Counted from the first letter of the stretch, positions 48,456-58,778 are shown. The stretch: DNA of 64,000 nt from an uncultured Ectothiorhodospiraceae bacterium (GCA_947260005.1 CAMYOL010000077.1:1-64000); one strand, 5' to 3'. The notes: a model not told the origin generated them from the letters alone. Numbers and translations: made by a program.

Positions 48456-51101
48456 ATGAAACGTATGTTGTTTAACGCAACTCAACCCGAAGAGTTGCGT
48501 GTTGCTCTGGTTGATGGTCAGAGATTATATGATCTCGATATCGAAACGACCGCCCGCTTATCCAAAAAAGCTAATATTTACAAAGGTAAGATCACACGCA
48601 TTGAGCCCTCACTCGAGGCCGCCTTTGTCGACTATGGTGCCGAGCGTCATGGCTTCTTGCCACTCAAGGAAATCTCCCGCGAATACTTTAAAGAAGGCGT
48701 CGACCTGTCTAAAGGCAAAGTCAGCATCAAAGATGCGCTGTCTGAAGACATCGAGGTGGTGGTCCAGGTTGGAAAAGAAGAACGAGGCAATAAAGGCGCT
48801 GCCCTAACTACGTTTATCTCGTTGGCCGGTCGTTATTTAGTGTTAATGCCAAATAACCCTCGTGCCGGTGGCGTTTCACGCCGAATCGAAGGCGATGACC
48901 GTTCTGAGGCCCGCGATGCACTCAGCCTGGTCGAAATCCCGACCGACATGGGCTTGATTCTACGCACTGCCGGCGTCGGCAAAAGTGCCGAGGAACTGCA
49001 ATGGGATCTGGATTATCTGGTTAATCTCTGGCGTTCAATATCCGAGGCCTCCGAGAAACGTGAATCGCCTTTTTTGATTTATCAGGAAAGCAATCTCGTC
49101 GTTCGTGCCATCCGCGATTATTTCCGCAGCGATATTAATGAAGTCATTATCGACGAACCTGAAATTTACAAACAGGCCAAAGAGTTTATGGCTCAGGTGA
49201 TGCCGCATAACTCCCACCGGATTAAAGAATACTCCGATGGGGTTCCGCTCTTTACCCGCTACCAAATCGAAACCCAGATCGAATCGGCCTTTAACCGTGA
49301 AGTACGATTACCTTCCGGTGGTGCCCTGGTGATCGACCCGACAGAAGCCTTAATTTCTATCGACATCAACTCATCAAGAGCGACCAAGGGCAGTGACATC
49401 GAAGAAACGGCTTTGAACACCAACCTTGAAGCGGCCGATGAAATAGCCCGGCAAATGCGTCTGCGTGATATTGGCGGTCTCATCGTGATCGACTTCATTG
49501 ATATGACCCCTTCTCGAAACCAACGTGAAGTTGAAAATCGTCTTCGCGAGGCATTAAAGCTGGATCGGGCCCGCGTCCAGGTCGGTCGTATATCGCGTTT
49601 CGGTTTACTGGAAATGTCTCGCCAACGTCTACGTCCTTCACTCGGCGAATCGAGCCAGATTGTCTGCCCGCGTTGCGAAGGCCAGGGCACGATTCGTGGC
49701 GTAGAGTCACTCGCCTTATCGATCTTGCGCATTGTTGAAGAAGAAGCCATGAAAGAAAATACTTCTCGCGTGGTGGCCCAGGTTCCGGTTGATACGGCTA
49801 CGTTTTTACTGAATGAAAAACGCACGGTCATTGAAGAGATTCAACAGCGACATAAAGCTGAGATCATTCTGGTGCCGAACCTCCAGCTTGAAACGCCACA
49901 TTTTGAAGTGGCTCGTATACGTGAAAATGACATGACACCGGAGTTATCAAAAGCGAACAGTTTTGAAATGGCGACGACCATTGAAGCAGAAGCCGAACCC
50001 ACTTCAGCAGAAGTACAACAAAAAGCCGAACAACCTGCGATTAAATCAGTGATGCCGGCCACACCTCGCCCGGCTCCCGCCGTCGTACAAGGGCCTGGTT
50101 TTTTTGTGCGTTTGTGGCGAGCGCTATTTGGTACCGGCGAACCCAAGAAACCGAAATCAACACAACGTCGCCAACATACTCGCAATCAAAATCAACGTAA
50201 CCGTCGCCCACAACAACGTCGTCAAGGTCAAAACCAAAACCGTCGTCAAGGCGGCCAAAAAGCTCAGGGTGCGGACAATAAGTCAGAACAAACTCAGAGC
50301 ACTGAGCAAGGTGCCAAGCGGAACCAGAATCAGAATCGGAATCGAAACCAAAATCGTAACCGCAACCGGAACCGCAACCAAAATAAGAATCAGTCGGCCA
50401 ATCAAGGCCAGGGCCAAAATCAGAATCCCAAACAGAATCAAGGGCAAAATCAGGGACAAAGCCAGCCTTCCACTCAGGGACAGAACCAGGCCCCCGCCCA
50501 GGGACAGAACCAGGCTCCCGCCCAGGGACAGAATAAGCCTAATACCCAAGGCCAAAATCAAGAGCCAGCCCAGAGTCAGGCTCCAAAGCCGAGTCAGGCA
50601 GAAGCACAAAACCAGGGCCAGAGCACTACCCAAGGTCAGCAAGGCCAGCAAAATCAGGGTCAGGGTCAGGGTCAAGGCAATCAGAATGCCTCAGGCCAGG
50701 GTAATCGTCGTGGTCGCCGCGGTGGTCGTCGTCGTCGTAGCAATAGCAACAACCAAAATAGCAATGCACAAAATGCGACCCCGAATACCGATGCTAACCC
50801 GCAAAAAAGTCCAACGTCACAAACTGGACAAACAAGCGGTCAGGGAAACCAAGCAACTGGTTCAGCTCCATCGACCAACCAGAACAAGCCCCCTGCCACT
50901 CAAGCTATTAATTCGGCTCCAGTAGGAAATCAATCTAGCCCCGCCCAGGCCCCTGCAGCTTCATCCACTCAAAGCACCGCCGCTCAGGCACCCACAGCTG
51001 CGGCAAAACCAGTGGATAACAAGCCAGCCCAGACATCGGCACCGGCATCAGCGCCGGCTGCCGTAAAGCCCGAAGTGAAAGAGCCTCCGGCTAGCAATTA
51101 A
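48456..51101 (+). CDS. rne: Ribonuclease E
   Basis: This endoribonuclease of about 881 aa organises RNA decay and rRNA/tRNA processing. The start is ATG 48456 ([20 protein letters not shown]), as in the family; the frame extends 11 codons upstream. An S1 domain (about 35-120), DNase I-like catalytic core with Asp in [10 protein letters not shown] and IVIDFIDM, and Zn-link CPRCEGQG (tetramerisation) are intact. Near residues 545-560 an amphipathic [12 protein letters not shown] resembles the membrane-binding segment A. The rest is disordered: Arg/Gln/Asn-rich, then QGQN repeats and an Ala/Pro/Ser tail. It is shorter than E. coli RNase E. Confidence 0.96.
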   Translation: MKRMLFNATQPEELRVALVDGQRLYDLDIETTARLSKKANIYKGKITRIEPSLEAAFVDYGAERHGFLPLKEISREYFKEGVDLSKGKVSIKDALSEDIEVVVQVGKEERGNKGAALTTFISLAGRYLVLMPNNPRAGGVSRRIEGDDRSEARDALSLVEIPTDMGLILRTAGVGKSAEELQWDLDYLVNLWRSISEASEKRESPFLIYQESNLVVRAIRDYFRSDINEVIIDEPEIYKQAKEFMAQVMPHNSHRIKEYSDGVPLFTRYQIETQIESAFNREVRLPSGGALVIDPTEALISIDINSSRATKGSDIEETALNTNLEAADEIARQMRLRDIGGLIVIDFIDMTPSRNQREVENRLREALKLDRARVQVGRISRFGLLEMSRQRLRPSLGESSQIVCPRCEGQGTIRGVESLALSILRIVEEEAMKENTSRVVAQVPVDTATFLLNEKRTVIEEIQQRHKAEIILVPNLQLETPHFEVARIRENDMTPELSKANSFEMATTIEAEAEPTSAEVQQKAEQPAIKSVMPATPRPAPAVVQGPGFFVRLWRALFGTGEPKKPKSTQRRQHTRNQNQRNRRPQQRRQGQNQNRRQGGQKAQGADNKSEQTQSTEQGAKRNQNQNRNRNQNRNRNRNRNQNKNQSANQGQGQNQNPKQNQGQNQGQSQPSTQGQNQAPAQGQNQAPAQGQNKPNTQGQNQEPAQSQAPKPSQAEAQNQGQSTTQGQQGQQNQGQGQGQGNQNASGQGNRRGRRGGRRRRSNSNNQNSNAQNATPNTDANPQKSPTSQTGQTSGQGNQATGSAPSTNQNKPPATQAINSAPVGNQSSPAQAPAASSTQSTAAQAPTAAAKPVDNKPAQTSAPASAPAAVKPEVKEPPASN

Positions 51102-51171
51102 CAAAAGAAGCCAATAAAGAAATACGTTTTACGTCCGATAGTTAACTTGAGTCGCTCTCAGGTTAACTATC

Positions 51172-51564
51172 ATGCGCACCCCAATTTTTATATTACTTTT
51201 ACTCTTTGTTTCACCCAATCTGGTCCTCGCGGGTGGTGGTGGCGGATCCACACCCTATTTTGAAATACAAACGCCCTTCGTCGTGAATCTTGCCGATAAA
51301 GGTAGCCTGTCGTTTTTACAGGTCAATGCACAACTCAAAGTCAAAAAAGATGAAATAAAAGACCATTTGTATGCACATCTTCCCGCCATCCAGCACACAA
51401 TGATGCTGCTGTTAAGCGAACAAACCTCGGGTGACATTAAAACCGTTGCCGGTAAGCAGAAGTTGAGGGAAAAAGCCTTAAAAGAAGTTCAGGATTTACT
51501 CACCGTACAAATTGGTGATCCCGCTATTGATGATATTTATTTTACCGCTTTTATTGTCCAGTAA
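51172..51564 (+). CDS. FliL-like protein with signal peptide
   Basis: This 130-aa protein begins with a cleavable-looking signal (MRTPIFILLLLFVSPNLVLA) and a Gly run. A FliL-type domain follows: YFEIQTPFVVNLADKGSLSF, then QVNAQLKVKKDEIKDHLYAH and LREKALKEVQDLL. Classical FliL has an uncleaved helix and sits in flagellar operons. Here no flagellar gene is in view and it follows rne by 70 bp. A periplasmic FliL relative of unknown role is likely. Confidence 0.8.
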   Translation: MRTPIFILLLLFVSPNLVLAGGGGGSTPYFEIQTPFVVNLADKGSLSFLQVNAQLKVKKDEIKDHLYAHLPAIQHTMMLLLSEQTSGDIKTVAGKQKLREKALKEVQDLLTVQIGDPAIDDIYFTAFIVQ

Positions 51565-51579
51565 ATAAATAGAATAGAA

Positions 51580-52059
51580 TCAGCCTTGACGCTTTTTGAT
51601 GTCCGCAATCAAGCCCAGTGAAGCGGCCTCGACCATATCAAACACATTTTCAAAACCTTTAGCCCCACCATAATAGGGATCGGGTACTTCCGTTATCGGT
51701 AGCTCAGGCGCATAGCTCAAAAATAAATCGACTTTATCCTGGTGTTCAGCCGGACAACGCTGCAACAGATTGGCATGATTATCCGCATCCATGGCAATAA
51801 TATAGTCATAGTGATCAAAATCATCGTCCGCAACACTTCGTGCGCGTATATCACTAAGATCAAATCCACGATTTTGTGCGGTAGCTTGAGCACGCCGATC
51901 GGGTGGCTCGCCAACGTGGTAGGCATGTGTTCCGGCAGAATCGGTGATAACCGAATCGGCTAACCCATGCTGTTCGAGTAATTGCCGAAACACGCCTTCC
52001 GCGGTCGGAGAACGACAAATATTGCCCATACAAACAAAAAGGACTTTAATTATTTTCAT
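51580..52059 (-). CDS. Low-molecular-weight protein tyrosine phosphatase
   Basis: This 159-aa phosphatase has the P-loop CMGNICRS (C10 to R16, C-x5-R) at the N-terminus and the catalytic Asp in VPDPYYGGAKGF. Such enzymes dephosphorylate tyrosine kinases of polysaccharide export or other proteins. No kinase gene is adjacent, so the substrate is open. It is convergent with the FliL-like gene, 15 bp apart. Confidence 0.94.
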   Translation of the reverse strand: MKIIKVLFVCMGNICRSPTAEGVFRQLLEQHGLADSVITDSAGTHAYHVGEPPDRRAQATAQNRGFDLSDIRARSVADDDFDHYDYIIAMDADNHANLLQRCPAEHQDKVDLFLSYAPELPITEVPDPYYGGAKGFENVFDMVEAASLGLIADIKKRQG

Positions 52060-52212
52060 AATTTACAACAAGTTACAGTCTATATTCAGTTTCCCAATAG
52101 GGGTATATACAGCACTTTAGAGCCTAATAGAATCATATAGTTGCATAGCTATTTTGGGAATTTAATTCGGAGCGAATAGTACCTATTTTATACTCAGTCG
52201 TCGATGATGAAC

Positions 52213-52647
52213 CTACGATTGCGCCACAACGTTCTGGACCATGATATCATTCATCTGGCACCATTTCCTCAACGCAATTTCCTGCGCCTGGTTTTCATAA
52301 GCATGCCACTTATCAATCAAGCCTTTTCCAATTAGAAAATCTTTAAATCTTGAATAAGCACCTTTTCTTTGAAACATCGACTCGATTGAGTGAATATCAT
52401 CATCGGATAAATGCGCATACGCAAAATCTAAGACCATTCTTTTTCCCAAACCGAGTTCATTCTTATTAGGTATTTCGATGTATTTTGGATCATCGATGTC
52501 GGCTGGTAATTCATCAGGACTATCACCAAATTCAGAATACCAATAAATCCTGCCGGTCTCTTTGCAAAGAAAAGCCTGATGATCATAGTGCTGACCAAAG
52601 CAAACAAAGTTGAAGGCGTCCTCTATATCGGCATAGTTGATATGCAT
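52213..52647 (-). CDS. UPF0158 family protein
   Basis: This 144-aa acidic soluble protein matches UPF0158: YADIEDAFNFVCFGQHYDHQ, then ETGRIYWYS, KYIEIPNKNELGLGKRMVLD, and a C-terminal RFKDFLIGKGLIDKWHAYEN. Its biochemical role is unknown. It lies 78 bp downstream of the UPF0149-like gene on the same strand, so cotranscription is possible. Confidence 0.8.
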   Translation of the reverse strand: MHINYADIEDAFNFVCFGQHYDHQAFLCKETGRIYWYSEFGDSPDELPADIDDPKYIEIPNKNELGLGKRMVLDFAYAHLSDDDIHSIESMFQRKGAYSRFKDFLIGKGLIDKWHAYENQAQEIALRKWCQMNDIMVQNVVAQS

Positions 52648-52725
52648 AATATTACTAGAAATATCTCTCGCTATATTAATCTGGCAACAGAAAGAATCAA
52701 TATGGCTATTTTAGCCCGAATGAGT

Positions 52726-53424
52726 TTAGTGCAAGCAACATTTTTTGTATTTCTTACCACTACCACAGGGACAGGGATCATTTCGACCCACACACTGTTC
52801 TCGACTTCGTACCGGTTCAGGTGACAGTGAAACATCTTCCCGTCGTGCAAGCCAATAGTTATGTATTGTACGAACATTCTGGATAATGGCAGCATGGGCA
52901 GATTTAAATTCATCTTCACTCAAATCATGTGCTGGCCATTGCATGGTGCTGGTGAACGCGAACACGGGTGCCAGCAACTCATCCATCTCCTGACCACCTT
53001 CTTTCCACTGATCAGCTGTAAGTGCCACGCCGCGTGAGTATCCTTCACACCATTCATCAACAATCGTATAGGTCTTACCTTCAATTTCTCGTTCCAAAAA
53101 GATGGGGATGAAATTGTCAGACTGTTCCATCAAGGTGGACGCAATACCGTTCATGTGCCGTATCAATAAAGAAAAAATCGTTTCAATCTCTTTTTCATTA
53201 TTCCATGCGGGTTCAAAATTCCCCCAGAGTTCAGGCAGCCATTGCGAAGGGGACATCATTACCGGTCCACTCACCAGTGCAGTGAAAAAGCCATCCAGTT
53301 CGGAAATATCCAACACACCTTCGTCCAGAAGTTCGGTATCGGCGTCTTCAGAAATTCGATAGAGCATAAATTGATCAAGCTGTTCAATTTCGTGTTCACT
53401 CAAAGGGATAAACAGGTCGTTCAT
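52726..53424 (-). CDS. UPF0149/YecA-like protein with SEC-C zinc motif
   Basis: This 232-aa protein has a YecA/UPF0149 N-terminal domain ([14 protein letters not shown], then [20 protein letters not shown] and [19 protein letters not shown]). It ends with a SEC-C motif, [20 protein letters not shown], which binds zinc. YecA in E. coli associates with SecA and ribosomes; a similar role is possible. The start ATG at 53424 is well placed. Confidence 0.88.
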   Translation of the reverse strand: MNDLFIPLSEHEIEQLDQFMLYRISEDADTELLDEGVLDISELDGFFTALVSGPVMMSPSQWLPELWGNFEPAWNNEKEIETIFSLLIRHMNGIASTLMEQSDNFIPIFLEREIEGKTYTIVDEWCEGYSRGVALTADQWKEGGQEMDELLAPVFAFTSTMQWPAHDLSEDEFKSAHAAIIQNVRTIHNYWLARREDVSLSPEPVRSREQCVGRNDPCPCGSGKKYKKCCLH

Positions 53425-53520
53425 ATGTAGTGTTTGCTTGTTATCAAAATTAAATTTAACTGAAATATATTATCAGTTCGTTATCTGATCAAGCTTCATG
53501 AATTTTATATGACCGTTATT

Positions 53521-53817
53521 TTAAAGTCGTTTTTTCCAGTTGGCAGGATCACGTCTTGCATGCAGGACCGCAAGGATGACCACCGTCTCATTCACAACAA
53601 TATAGAATATTCCGAAAGGAAAACGTTTAATAAATGCTCTTCTGACGTGTTTATGGACTGAAGGAAATAGGTTTGGATGCTTACTTAACATAGACATCAC
53701 TTCATCAACACAGAGCTTAAAATCATGACCGAGACCGGTTCTTTGCTCCTCATACCAATGAAAGGCATCCAATAAATCCGCCCTTGCTTCAGGACGAATT
53801 ATAAGTTTATAAACCAT
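53521..53817 (-). CDS. ParE/RelE-superfamily toxin
   Basis: This 98-aa protein of the RelE/ParE fold begins VYKLIIRPEARADLLDAFHW. It continues GLGHDFKLCVDEVMSMLSKHP and FIKRFPFGIFYIVVNETVVI, and ends AVLHARRDPANWKKRL. The Arg-rich end HARRDP is typical of ParE-type toxins, which inhibit gyrase. It follows its antitoxin gene by 2 bp. Confidence 0.88.
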   Translation of the reverse strand: MVYKLIIRPEARADLLDAFHWYEEQRTGLGHDFKLCVDEVMSMLSKHPNLFPSVHKHVRRAFIKRFPFGIFYIVVNETVVILAVLHARRDPANWKKRL

Positions 53818-53819
53818 CC

Positions 53820-54032
53820 CTATTTCATTTCGTCCTTAATGGAATCCCAGTTCGTGCCCGCTTCCGGGTCAGCCTGATAGTTGGCAAGACGTGCATCGAG
53901 AATTTGTTTTTGCTCTGCCGTTACTTTTAGCGTATCGCTCTGTGTCACAATACTATCCCATAGTTCTTCAGCTAAGAGGATACGCTCAGCCTGGCTAAGT
54001 TCTTGTATATCAATATTTTTCTCTGTACTCAT
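53820..54032 (-). CDS. Addiction-module antitoxin (unstable antitoxin family)
   Basis: This 70-aa protein matches the short antitoxin family paired with ParE-like toxins: IQELSQAERILLAEELWDSI, then VTAEQKQILDARLANYQADP and a closing NWDSIKDEMK. It neutralises the toxin encoded 2 bp downstream. The family usually lacks a clear DNA-binding domain. Confidence 0.88.
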   Translation of the reverse strand: MSTEKNIDIQELSQAERILLAEELWDSIVTQSDTLKVTAEQKQILDARLANYQADPEAGTNWDSIKDEMK

Positions 54033-54438
54033 TGGAATATTCTAGCTGAAGGGTCACTCTGCGTCGACAGTGATATGTGAAGTCGATTAAAGAAAATTTT
54101 AATCTCTCGTTTTGTTAACTTTTTTGGCTGATACCCAGATGTGATATACGAATATTGGAAACATTTTGGGAATAAATGTTTTTCACTAATAATACAAAGG
54201 GTTGTCTTATATCTGTTTAATGCCCATACAGAAAAATAAGACTTTGATTTTTTTCATCTTAACTAGCGACTACGTATAAATGATTTAAATATAATGGAAT
54301 GCTAATTTTACGGCCTGTGGTGAGCGAATACCACTTAATAATAAATGTAATTTTCCCTGTATAATCAACATCCTGGCGTTAATCAGAATTAGTTTAAACG
54401 GCTTATCTTGAAAGTTTGTTCATTTCAATCTAATTTCT
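54033..54438. other. AT-rich intergenic region without a supported gene
   Basis: This gap of about 400 bp lies between the antitoxin gene and the divergent small gene at 54439. It contains a TATAAT at 54360-54365, about 75 bp before the small gene, but no good -35. A short inverted repeat GTGGT/ACCAC lies near 54317-54334. I see no other structure. Confidence 0.4.
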
Positions 54439-54747
54439 ATGGAAGTACAGCATTTTCCTATTTCGATGGGGCTTATCTATATGGGTGAACTGGACATAAC
54501 CCTCGTACAACTTCGCGGCATGATTGGCAAGCAGGTGTTACACAATACCCGTGCTTATCTAATCATTGAGGTTTTAGAATATAGCCAGGAACTAGTATTG
54601 CAGCAACCGTTGGATGAAACCGACATTCAACCGAATCAACATGGCGATGCACATCGTCGTGTCCCCGCCACAACGACGGTTCCGGTATTAACCGCTGACC
54701 GGAATGAGTTGCACCCTACTTTTCTGGCGCTTGATTTAACAAACTGA
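54439..54747 (+). CDS. Small protein of unknown function
   Basis: This 102-aa frame starts at ATG 54439; starts at 54466 or 54481 (MGELDITLVQLRGMIGKQVL) are possible. The sequence has a short beta-type pattern (YLIIEVLEYSQELVLQQPLD) followed by a polar stretch (TDIQPNQHGDAHRRVPATTT). There is no signal peptide or membrane helix. I do not recognise the family with certainty. Composition suggests a real cytoplasmic protein. Confidence 0.55.
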   Translation: MEVQHFPISMGLIYMGELDITLVQLRGMIGKQVLHNTRAYLIIEVLEYSQELVLQQPLDETDIQPNQHGDAHRRVPATTTVPVLTADRNELHPTFLALDLTN

Positions 54748-54779
54748 GAAAGTAGAAATTATTTAATTTTTTGAATATT

Positions 54780-55025
54780 GTCATCCTGAACAAAGCGATT
54801 GTTATCTTGTACGCAGCTATTGTCATCCTGAGCGAAGCGAAGGATCTTGGTTTTTTCCAGGTAGGTTCCTTTACGCGTAAGATCCTTCGTCGTTGCACTC
54901 ATCAGGATGACAAGGGAAAGACGTATGTTGAAGATATTGGTTCCTAATTTTATGGATTCCCATCTCCAAGGGAATGACGGATCATGGATTCCCTTCTCCA
55001 AGGGAAAAGTGCCCTGCGGGTATGA
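54780..55025. repeat. Family-1 element followed by family-2 elements before kdsB end
   Basis: A left arm TTGTCATCCTGAGCGAAGCG (from about 54822, with a degenerate copy near 54778) and a right arm ending CATCAGGATGACA (about 54912) form a family-1 palindrome. Then ATTCCC-N8-GGGAAT is exact at 54956-54975, ATTCCC-N8-GGGAAA lies at 54988-55007, and the block GTGCCCTGCGGGTATGA at 55009-55025 ends 9 bp before the kdsB stop. This is the only place in the window where both families lie side by side. Confidence 0.85.
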
Positions 55026-55034
55026 TGTCCCTTA

Positions 55035-55796
55035 CTACTGACGGGCGACGAATTCTCTTGCCGCCGTTAGATCCGCTTCACTATCAATCCCAGGTCCCGG
55101 GACTTCAACGGCTTGTGCGGTTTGGATGACGTGTCCATTCCATAGCGCTCTGAGTTGTTCGAGTTTTTCGATTTGTTCTAATCGGCATGCGGGGTATTCA
55201 ATCAGGTTTTGGACAAAACCGGCGCGATAGGCGTAGATGCCAATGTGTCTGAAGGTGTTTTGTAAATGCGTTGCTGCATAGATTTCTTTTTCATATTCGT
55301 CACGAAACCAGGGGATCGGTGCGCGGCTGAAATACATGGCCTCATGGTTGTTGTTGACCACGACTTTAACCACGTTGCTGTCGGTGATCTCAGTTGTTTC
55401 TAACAGGTGGGTATATAAGGTAGCCATCTCGGCGTGTGGGTTTTGCATTAATAAGTTGGCAACTTGTTCGATGCAGGCGGCTGGCATAAACGGTTCGTCG
55501 CCCTGCACGTTTACGATAATAGTATCCGTGGGTATTTTTCGTTTTGTCACGACTTCGGCAATTCGTTCGGTACCGGACTGGTGGGCTTCATCGGTTAAAC
55601 ACACCTCGACGCCTATATTATTTGCCTCGACAACTATTCGCGGGTCATCCGTTGCGACGATGATCGAGTCGGCTTTAGAGGCTTGTACACATTCCACAAC
55701 ACGGTGTAATAAGCTTTTACCGCCGATGTCTTTTAATATTTTACCGGGCAGTCGGGTCGAGGCGTATCGCGCGGGAATGACGACCGTGAACGGCAC
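55035..55796 (-). CDS. kdsB: 3-deoxy-manno-octulosonate cytidylyltransferase
   Basis: This 253-aa enzyme makes CMP-Kdo for LPS inner core synthesis. The N-terminal nucleotide-binding segment VVIPARYASTRLPGK is diagnostic; NVQGDEPFM and MYFSRAPIPWFRDEYE are also family-typical. The start is GTG at 55796, overlapping the trm112 stop by one base (TAGTG). It ends the exbB-exbD-msbA-lpxK-trm112-kdsB series. Confidence 0.96.
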   Translation of the reverse strand: MPFTVVIPARYASTRLPGKILKDIGGKSLLHRVVECVQASKADSIIVATDDPRIVVEANNIGVEVCLTDEAHQSGTERIAEVVTKRKIPTDTIIVNVQGDEPFMPAACIEQVANLLMQNPHAEMATLYTHLLETTEITDSNVVKVVVNNNHEAMYFSRAPIPWFRDEYEKEIYAATHLQNTFRHIGIYAYRAGFVQNLIEYPACRLEQIEKLEQLRALWNGHVIQTAQAVEVPGPGIDSEADLTAAREFVARQ

Positions 55797-55978
55797 TAGC
55801 TAATTTCCTCATCCGCTTCTAATTCTCTAGCCTCATCTTCAAACAAGACGTGGATTCCGTCTCGTATCGGATAGGCCAGGCGATCCGCCGGACAAATTAA
55901 TTCATTGCTATCGGATTTAAATTTTAACGGGCCCTTGCAGATTGGGCAGGCAAATATATCTAATAATTTTTTATCCAT
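55796..55978 (-). CDS. ycaR: Trm112/YcaR family zinc-ribbon protein
   Basis: This 60-aa protein has CPIC (C11, C14), then a Cys in [17 protein letters not shown], the pattern of the UPF0434/Trm112 family. Its function in bacteria is not settled. Position between lpxK and kdsB is conserved in gammaproteobacteria. Confidence 0.93.
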   Translation of the reverse strand: MDKKLLDIFACPICKGPLKFKSDSNELICPADRLAYPIRDGIHVLFEDEARELEADEEIS

Positions 55979-55987
55979 GACTATTCT

Positions 55988-56989
55988 CTAGTGACTTTTC
56001 TCTAGTAAGCTAATTATTTGCAGACCAAACTCTTTTGGCAACTCGACGTTTACCGGCACATACCACCAGTTTGGTTTTGCGAATCGCTGACACTTCACCG
56101 CATCTTTTTCGGTCATTAATACCACCATGTCTTCATCCGCTTCGATTGAATCATCCTGATATAAATAGTGATCCGGAAATGATTGGGTCTCCAACCGCAA
56201 ACCCTGGGCACGTAAAAAATTAAAAAAGCGATCCGGGTTGCCAATACCGGCAACGGCCTTAATGGGATGTTCACCGACATCAGCCAGTGGTTTCGTTTCG
56301 CCGCTTACTAAATTAACAATGTCTTTTCCAGAATAAGACATCGCATATTCACCCTGCGCCGCCACACCATTGGTGACCTTACAATCCACTTCATCTTTAC
56401 GTGAGATACATTCTCTCAATGGCCCTGCAGGTAAACAAAAGCCATTCCCAAAACGCCGAATCCCATCGATCACGAGGACTTCGATATTTCTTTTTAAACG
56501 ATAATGCTGCAAGCCGTCATCGCTAATCACGATATCACAATCCGAATATTTCAGCAGGGCCTGGCCGGCGGCAATTCGATCTGGCCCAACCGCCATCGGA
56601 CATCCGGTGCGACGCGAGATCACAACCGCCTCATCGCCCACGATATAAGGATCGGCATCGGGCCGAACTTGTTGTGGCCAACTATGTGCCATGCCACCGT
56701 AACCGCGGCTTAATATACCGGGTTTATATCCCAGCTCTTTTAGATATTTCGCCAGCCATATTACCAGTGGCGTTTTACCGGTTCCGCCCACGGTTAGATT
56801 ACCAATAATTATAGTTGGCACGCTTAAGCTGGTGGATTTTAGAATGCCGACACGATAAAAATAACGGCGAATAAGGTAGATTAAGACAAACAACCAGGAC
56901 AGCGGCCGCAACACTAAGGTTAATCCGGATTTGTCGTACCAGGATTGCTGTAACGCATGACTGATTATTTGTTTGATCCCGAATCTCAT
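55988..56989 (-). CDS. lpxK: Tetraacyldisaccharide 4'-kinase
   Basis: This 333-aa inner-membrane kinase phosphorylates the lipid A disaccharide. After an N-terminal hydrophobic helix (about 28-45), the P-loop NLTVGGTGKTPLV appears at about 64-76, and then GYGGMAHSWPQQVRPD, ISDDGLQHYRL and VLMTEKDAVKC. Length is normal. It follows msbA by 25 bp, as usual. Confidence 0.96.
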   Translation of the reverse strand: MRFGIKQIISHALQQSWYDKSGLTLVLRPLSWLFVLIYLIRRYFYRVGILKSTSLSVPTIIIGNLTVGGTGKTPLVIWLAKYLKELGYKPGILSRGYGGMAHSWPQQVRPDADPYIVGDEAVVISRRTGCPMAVGPDRIAAGQALLKYSDCDIVISDDGLQHYRLKRNIEVLVIDGIRRFGNGFCLPAGPLRECISRKDEVDCKVTNGVAAQGEYAMSYSGKDIVNLVSGETKPLADVGEHPIKAVAGIGNPDRFFNFLRAQGLRLETQSFPDHYLYQDDSIEADEDMVVLMTEKDAVKCQRFAKPNWWYVPVNVELPKEFGLQIISLLEKSH

Positions 56990-57014
56990 TTAAATACTAC
57001 TCACCTGGACTCAG

Positions 57015-58778
57015 TTATTTTGATTCGGATGTTTCAGAAAACTGGAGTTTATAAAGTTTTTCATAAGTCCCGCTTTTTGCTAACAACTCGTTGTGTTTGC
57101 CCGTCTCAATTATTCGTCCATTGTCTAACACCACTATTTTATCCACTCGCTCAATAGTAGACAGACGGTGTGCTATCACCAGGGTCGTTCTGTCTTTCAT
57201 CACTTCATTGAGTGCGGACTGGATGTGGCGCTCCGATTCGGTATCCAGGGCCGAGGTCGCTTCGTCTAAAATCAATATCGGCGCATCTTTTAGTATGGCA
57301 CGTGCGATGGCGATGCGTTGGCGCTGACCACCGGAAAAACGAACGCCATTTTCACCCACCAGGGTGTCAAACCCATTGGGCAGTTGTTCGATAAACTCTA
57401 ATGCATGCGCGGCTTTTGCGGCGGCTCTTATATCCTCTGTGGTCGCTGAATCCAAATCACCATAGGCAATATTGTGGGCCACCGTGTCATTAAACAAGGT
57501 GACATTCTGGCTGACTAAAGCGATGTGTGAACGTAAGCTATCTAATCGAACATCCGCAATATTATGTCCATCAATCTCGATTGACCCTTGTTGAATATCA
57601 TAAAATCTTGGTAATAGATTAACTAGCGTGGTTTTTCCAGATCCGGAATGCCCGACAAACGCCACACTCTCGCCGGCATTTATTTCAAGGTTTAAATCAT
57701 GAATCACCGGCCGGTCTTTTTCATAACTAAAGGTCAGGTTTTTGAATTCGATACGACCTTTGACACGTTCAAGATTGTGACTGCCCACGTTTATTTCTTC
57801 ATTCTCATCGAGTAAAGAAAAAACACTTTGCGCCGCCGCAATACCCCGCTGCAATTGCGCATTAATCCCGGCCAGTGGCCGCGCGGATTGCATCAACAAC
57901 AACATCGCCGTTAGAAAAGACGCGAACTTACCCGGTGTAATATTTTCGATCATGCCCGGTTGGGTCACGTAATACAGCACACCCGCGAATCCAGTGGCCA
58001 CCACAAATTCAATCACCGGCGAGCTCAATGCATTGGTAGCATGATATTTTAAAAACTGACGCCAGTTATTTTTATTGATGACCTCAAAACGTTTATTCTC
58101 ATATGACTGACCACCGAAGATCTTGACTTCACGGTTGGCTTCAATGATCTCTTCGGTAATGGTCGACACATCGCCCATTGAGCTTTGAATGCGCTGACTG
58201 ACGCGTCGAAAACGTTTACTGATATACAAAACAAAAACCAACAGGATGGGAATGCTCACCAATAACACCATGGTGAGCCTTGCGTTTTCAAGAAACATAA
58301 ATATTAGCAGCGCGATGATCGTTAAAGAATCTTTGAACAACACGGTAATACACCTGGCAGCGGCATCCGCAAGTTGCTCAACGTCATAGACCATTTTCGA
58401 GACCAGCGCCCCGGAAGACTGAGAATCAAAAAAAGATATGGGTAGGGTTAGATAATGAGCAAACACTTTGGTGCGCATCTTTCTAACCACACCACGAGCA
58501 ATGTAGGCCATAAAATAGCTCGACAAAAATGCACCTAACATCCGAATGGCATAAATCGCCATTAAGGCAAAGGGCACCCATTTGATGGTTTCCAGATCGC
58601 GTTCAATAAAGGTCTTATCCAGCATTGGCTCGACGAACTTGGCAAATAACAAAGCAGATAGCGCAACGATTAACATTCCAGTAATCGCAACAAGAAAAGT
58701 TTTCCAATATTGAACGGAGTACCGTAACAATCGTTTGTAAACAGCCCAGCCACTAACCGGTGTTTGTTTTTCGATCAT
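57015..58778 (-). CDS. msbA: Lipid A export ABC transporter MsbA
   Basis: This 587-aa half-transporter flips core-lipid A across the inner membrane. A six-helix membrane domain (about 25-320) precedes the ATPase with Walker A GHSGSGKT (376-383), signature FSGGQRQR (about 481-488), Walker B ILILDEATSALD and the H-loop VIAHRLST. Its ATG lies 1 bp after the exbD stop, so expression is coupled to exbB-exbD. Confidence 0.96.
   Translation of the reverse strand: MIEKQTPVSGWAVYKRLLRYSVQYWKTFLVAITGMLIVALSALLFAKFVEPMLDKTFIERDLETIKWVPFALMAIYAIRMLGAFLSSYFMAYIARGVVRKMRTKVFAHYLTLPISFFDSQSSGALVSKMVYDVEQLADAAARCITVLFKDSLTIIALLIFMFLENARLTMVLLVSIPILLVFVLYISKRFRRVSQRIQSSMGDVSTITEEIIEANREVKIFGGQSYENKRFEVINKNNWRQFLKYHATNALSSPVIEFVVATGFAGVLYYVTQPGMIENITPGKFASFLTAMLLLMQSARPLAGINAQLQRGIAAAQSVFSLLDENEEINVGSHNLERVKGRIEFKNLTFSYEKDRPVIHDLNLEINAGESVAFVGHSGSGKTTLVNLLPRFYDIQQGSIEIDGHNIADVRLDSLRSHIALVSQNVTLFNDTVAHNIAYGDLDSATTEDIRAAAKAAHALEFIEQLPNGFDTLVGENGVRFSGGQRQRIAIARAILKDAPILILDEATSALDTESERHIQSALNEVMKDRTTLVIAHRLSTIERVDKIVVLDNGRIIETGKHNELLAKSGTYEKLYKLQFSETSESK

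Noticed and set aside
50104-50925. A 273-codon open frame inside rne, and a 130-codon frame on the opposite strand
   Set aside because: Both come from the repetitive, stop-poor codons of the Gln/Asn/Arg-rich rne tail. They are basic or hydrophobic low-complexity strings without ribosome sites, and rne itself is certain here.
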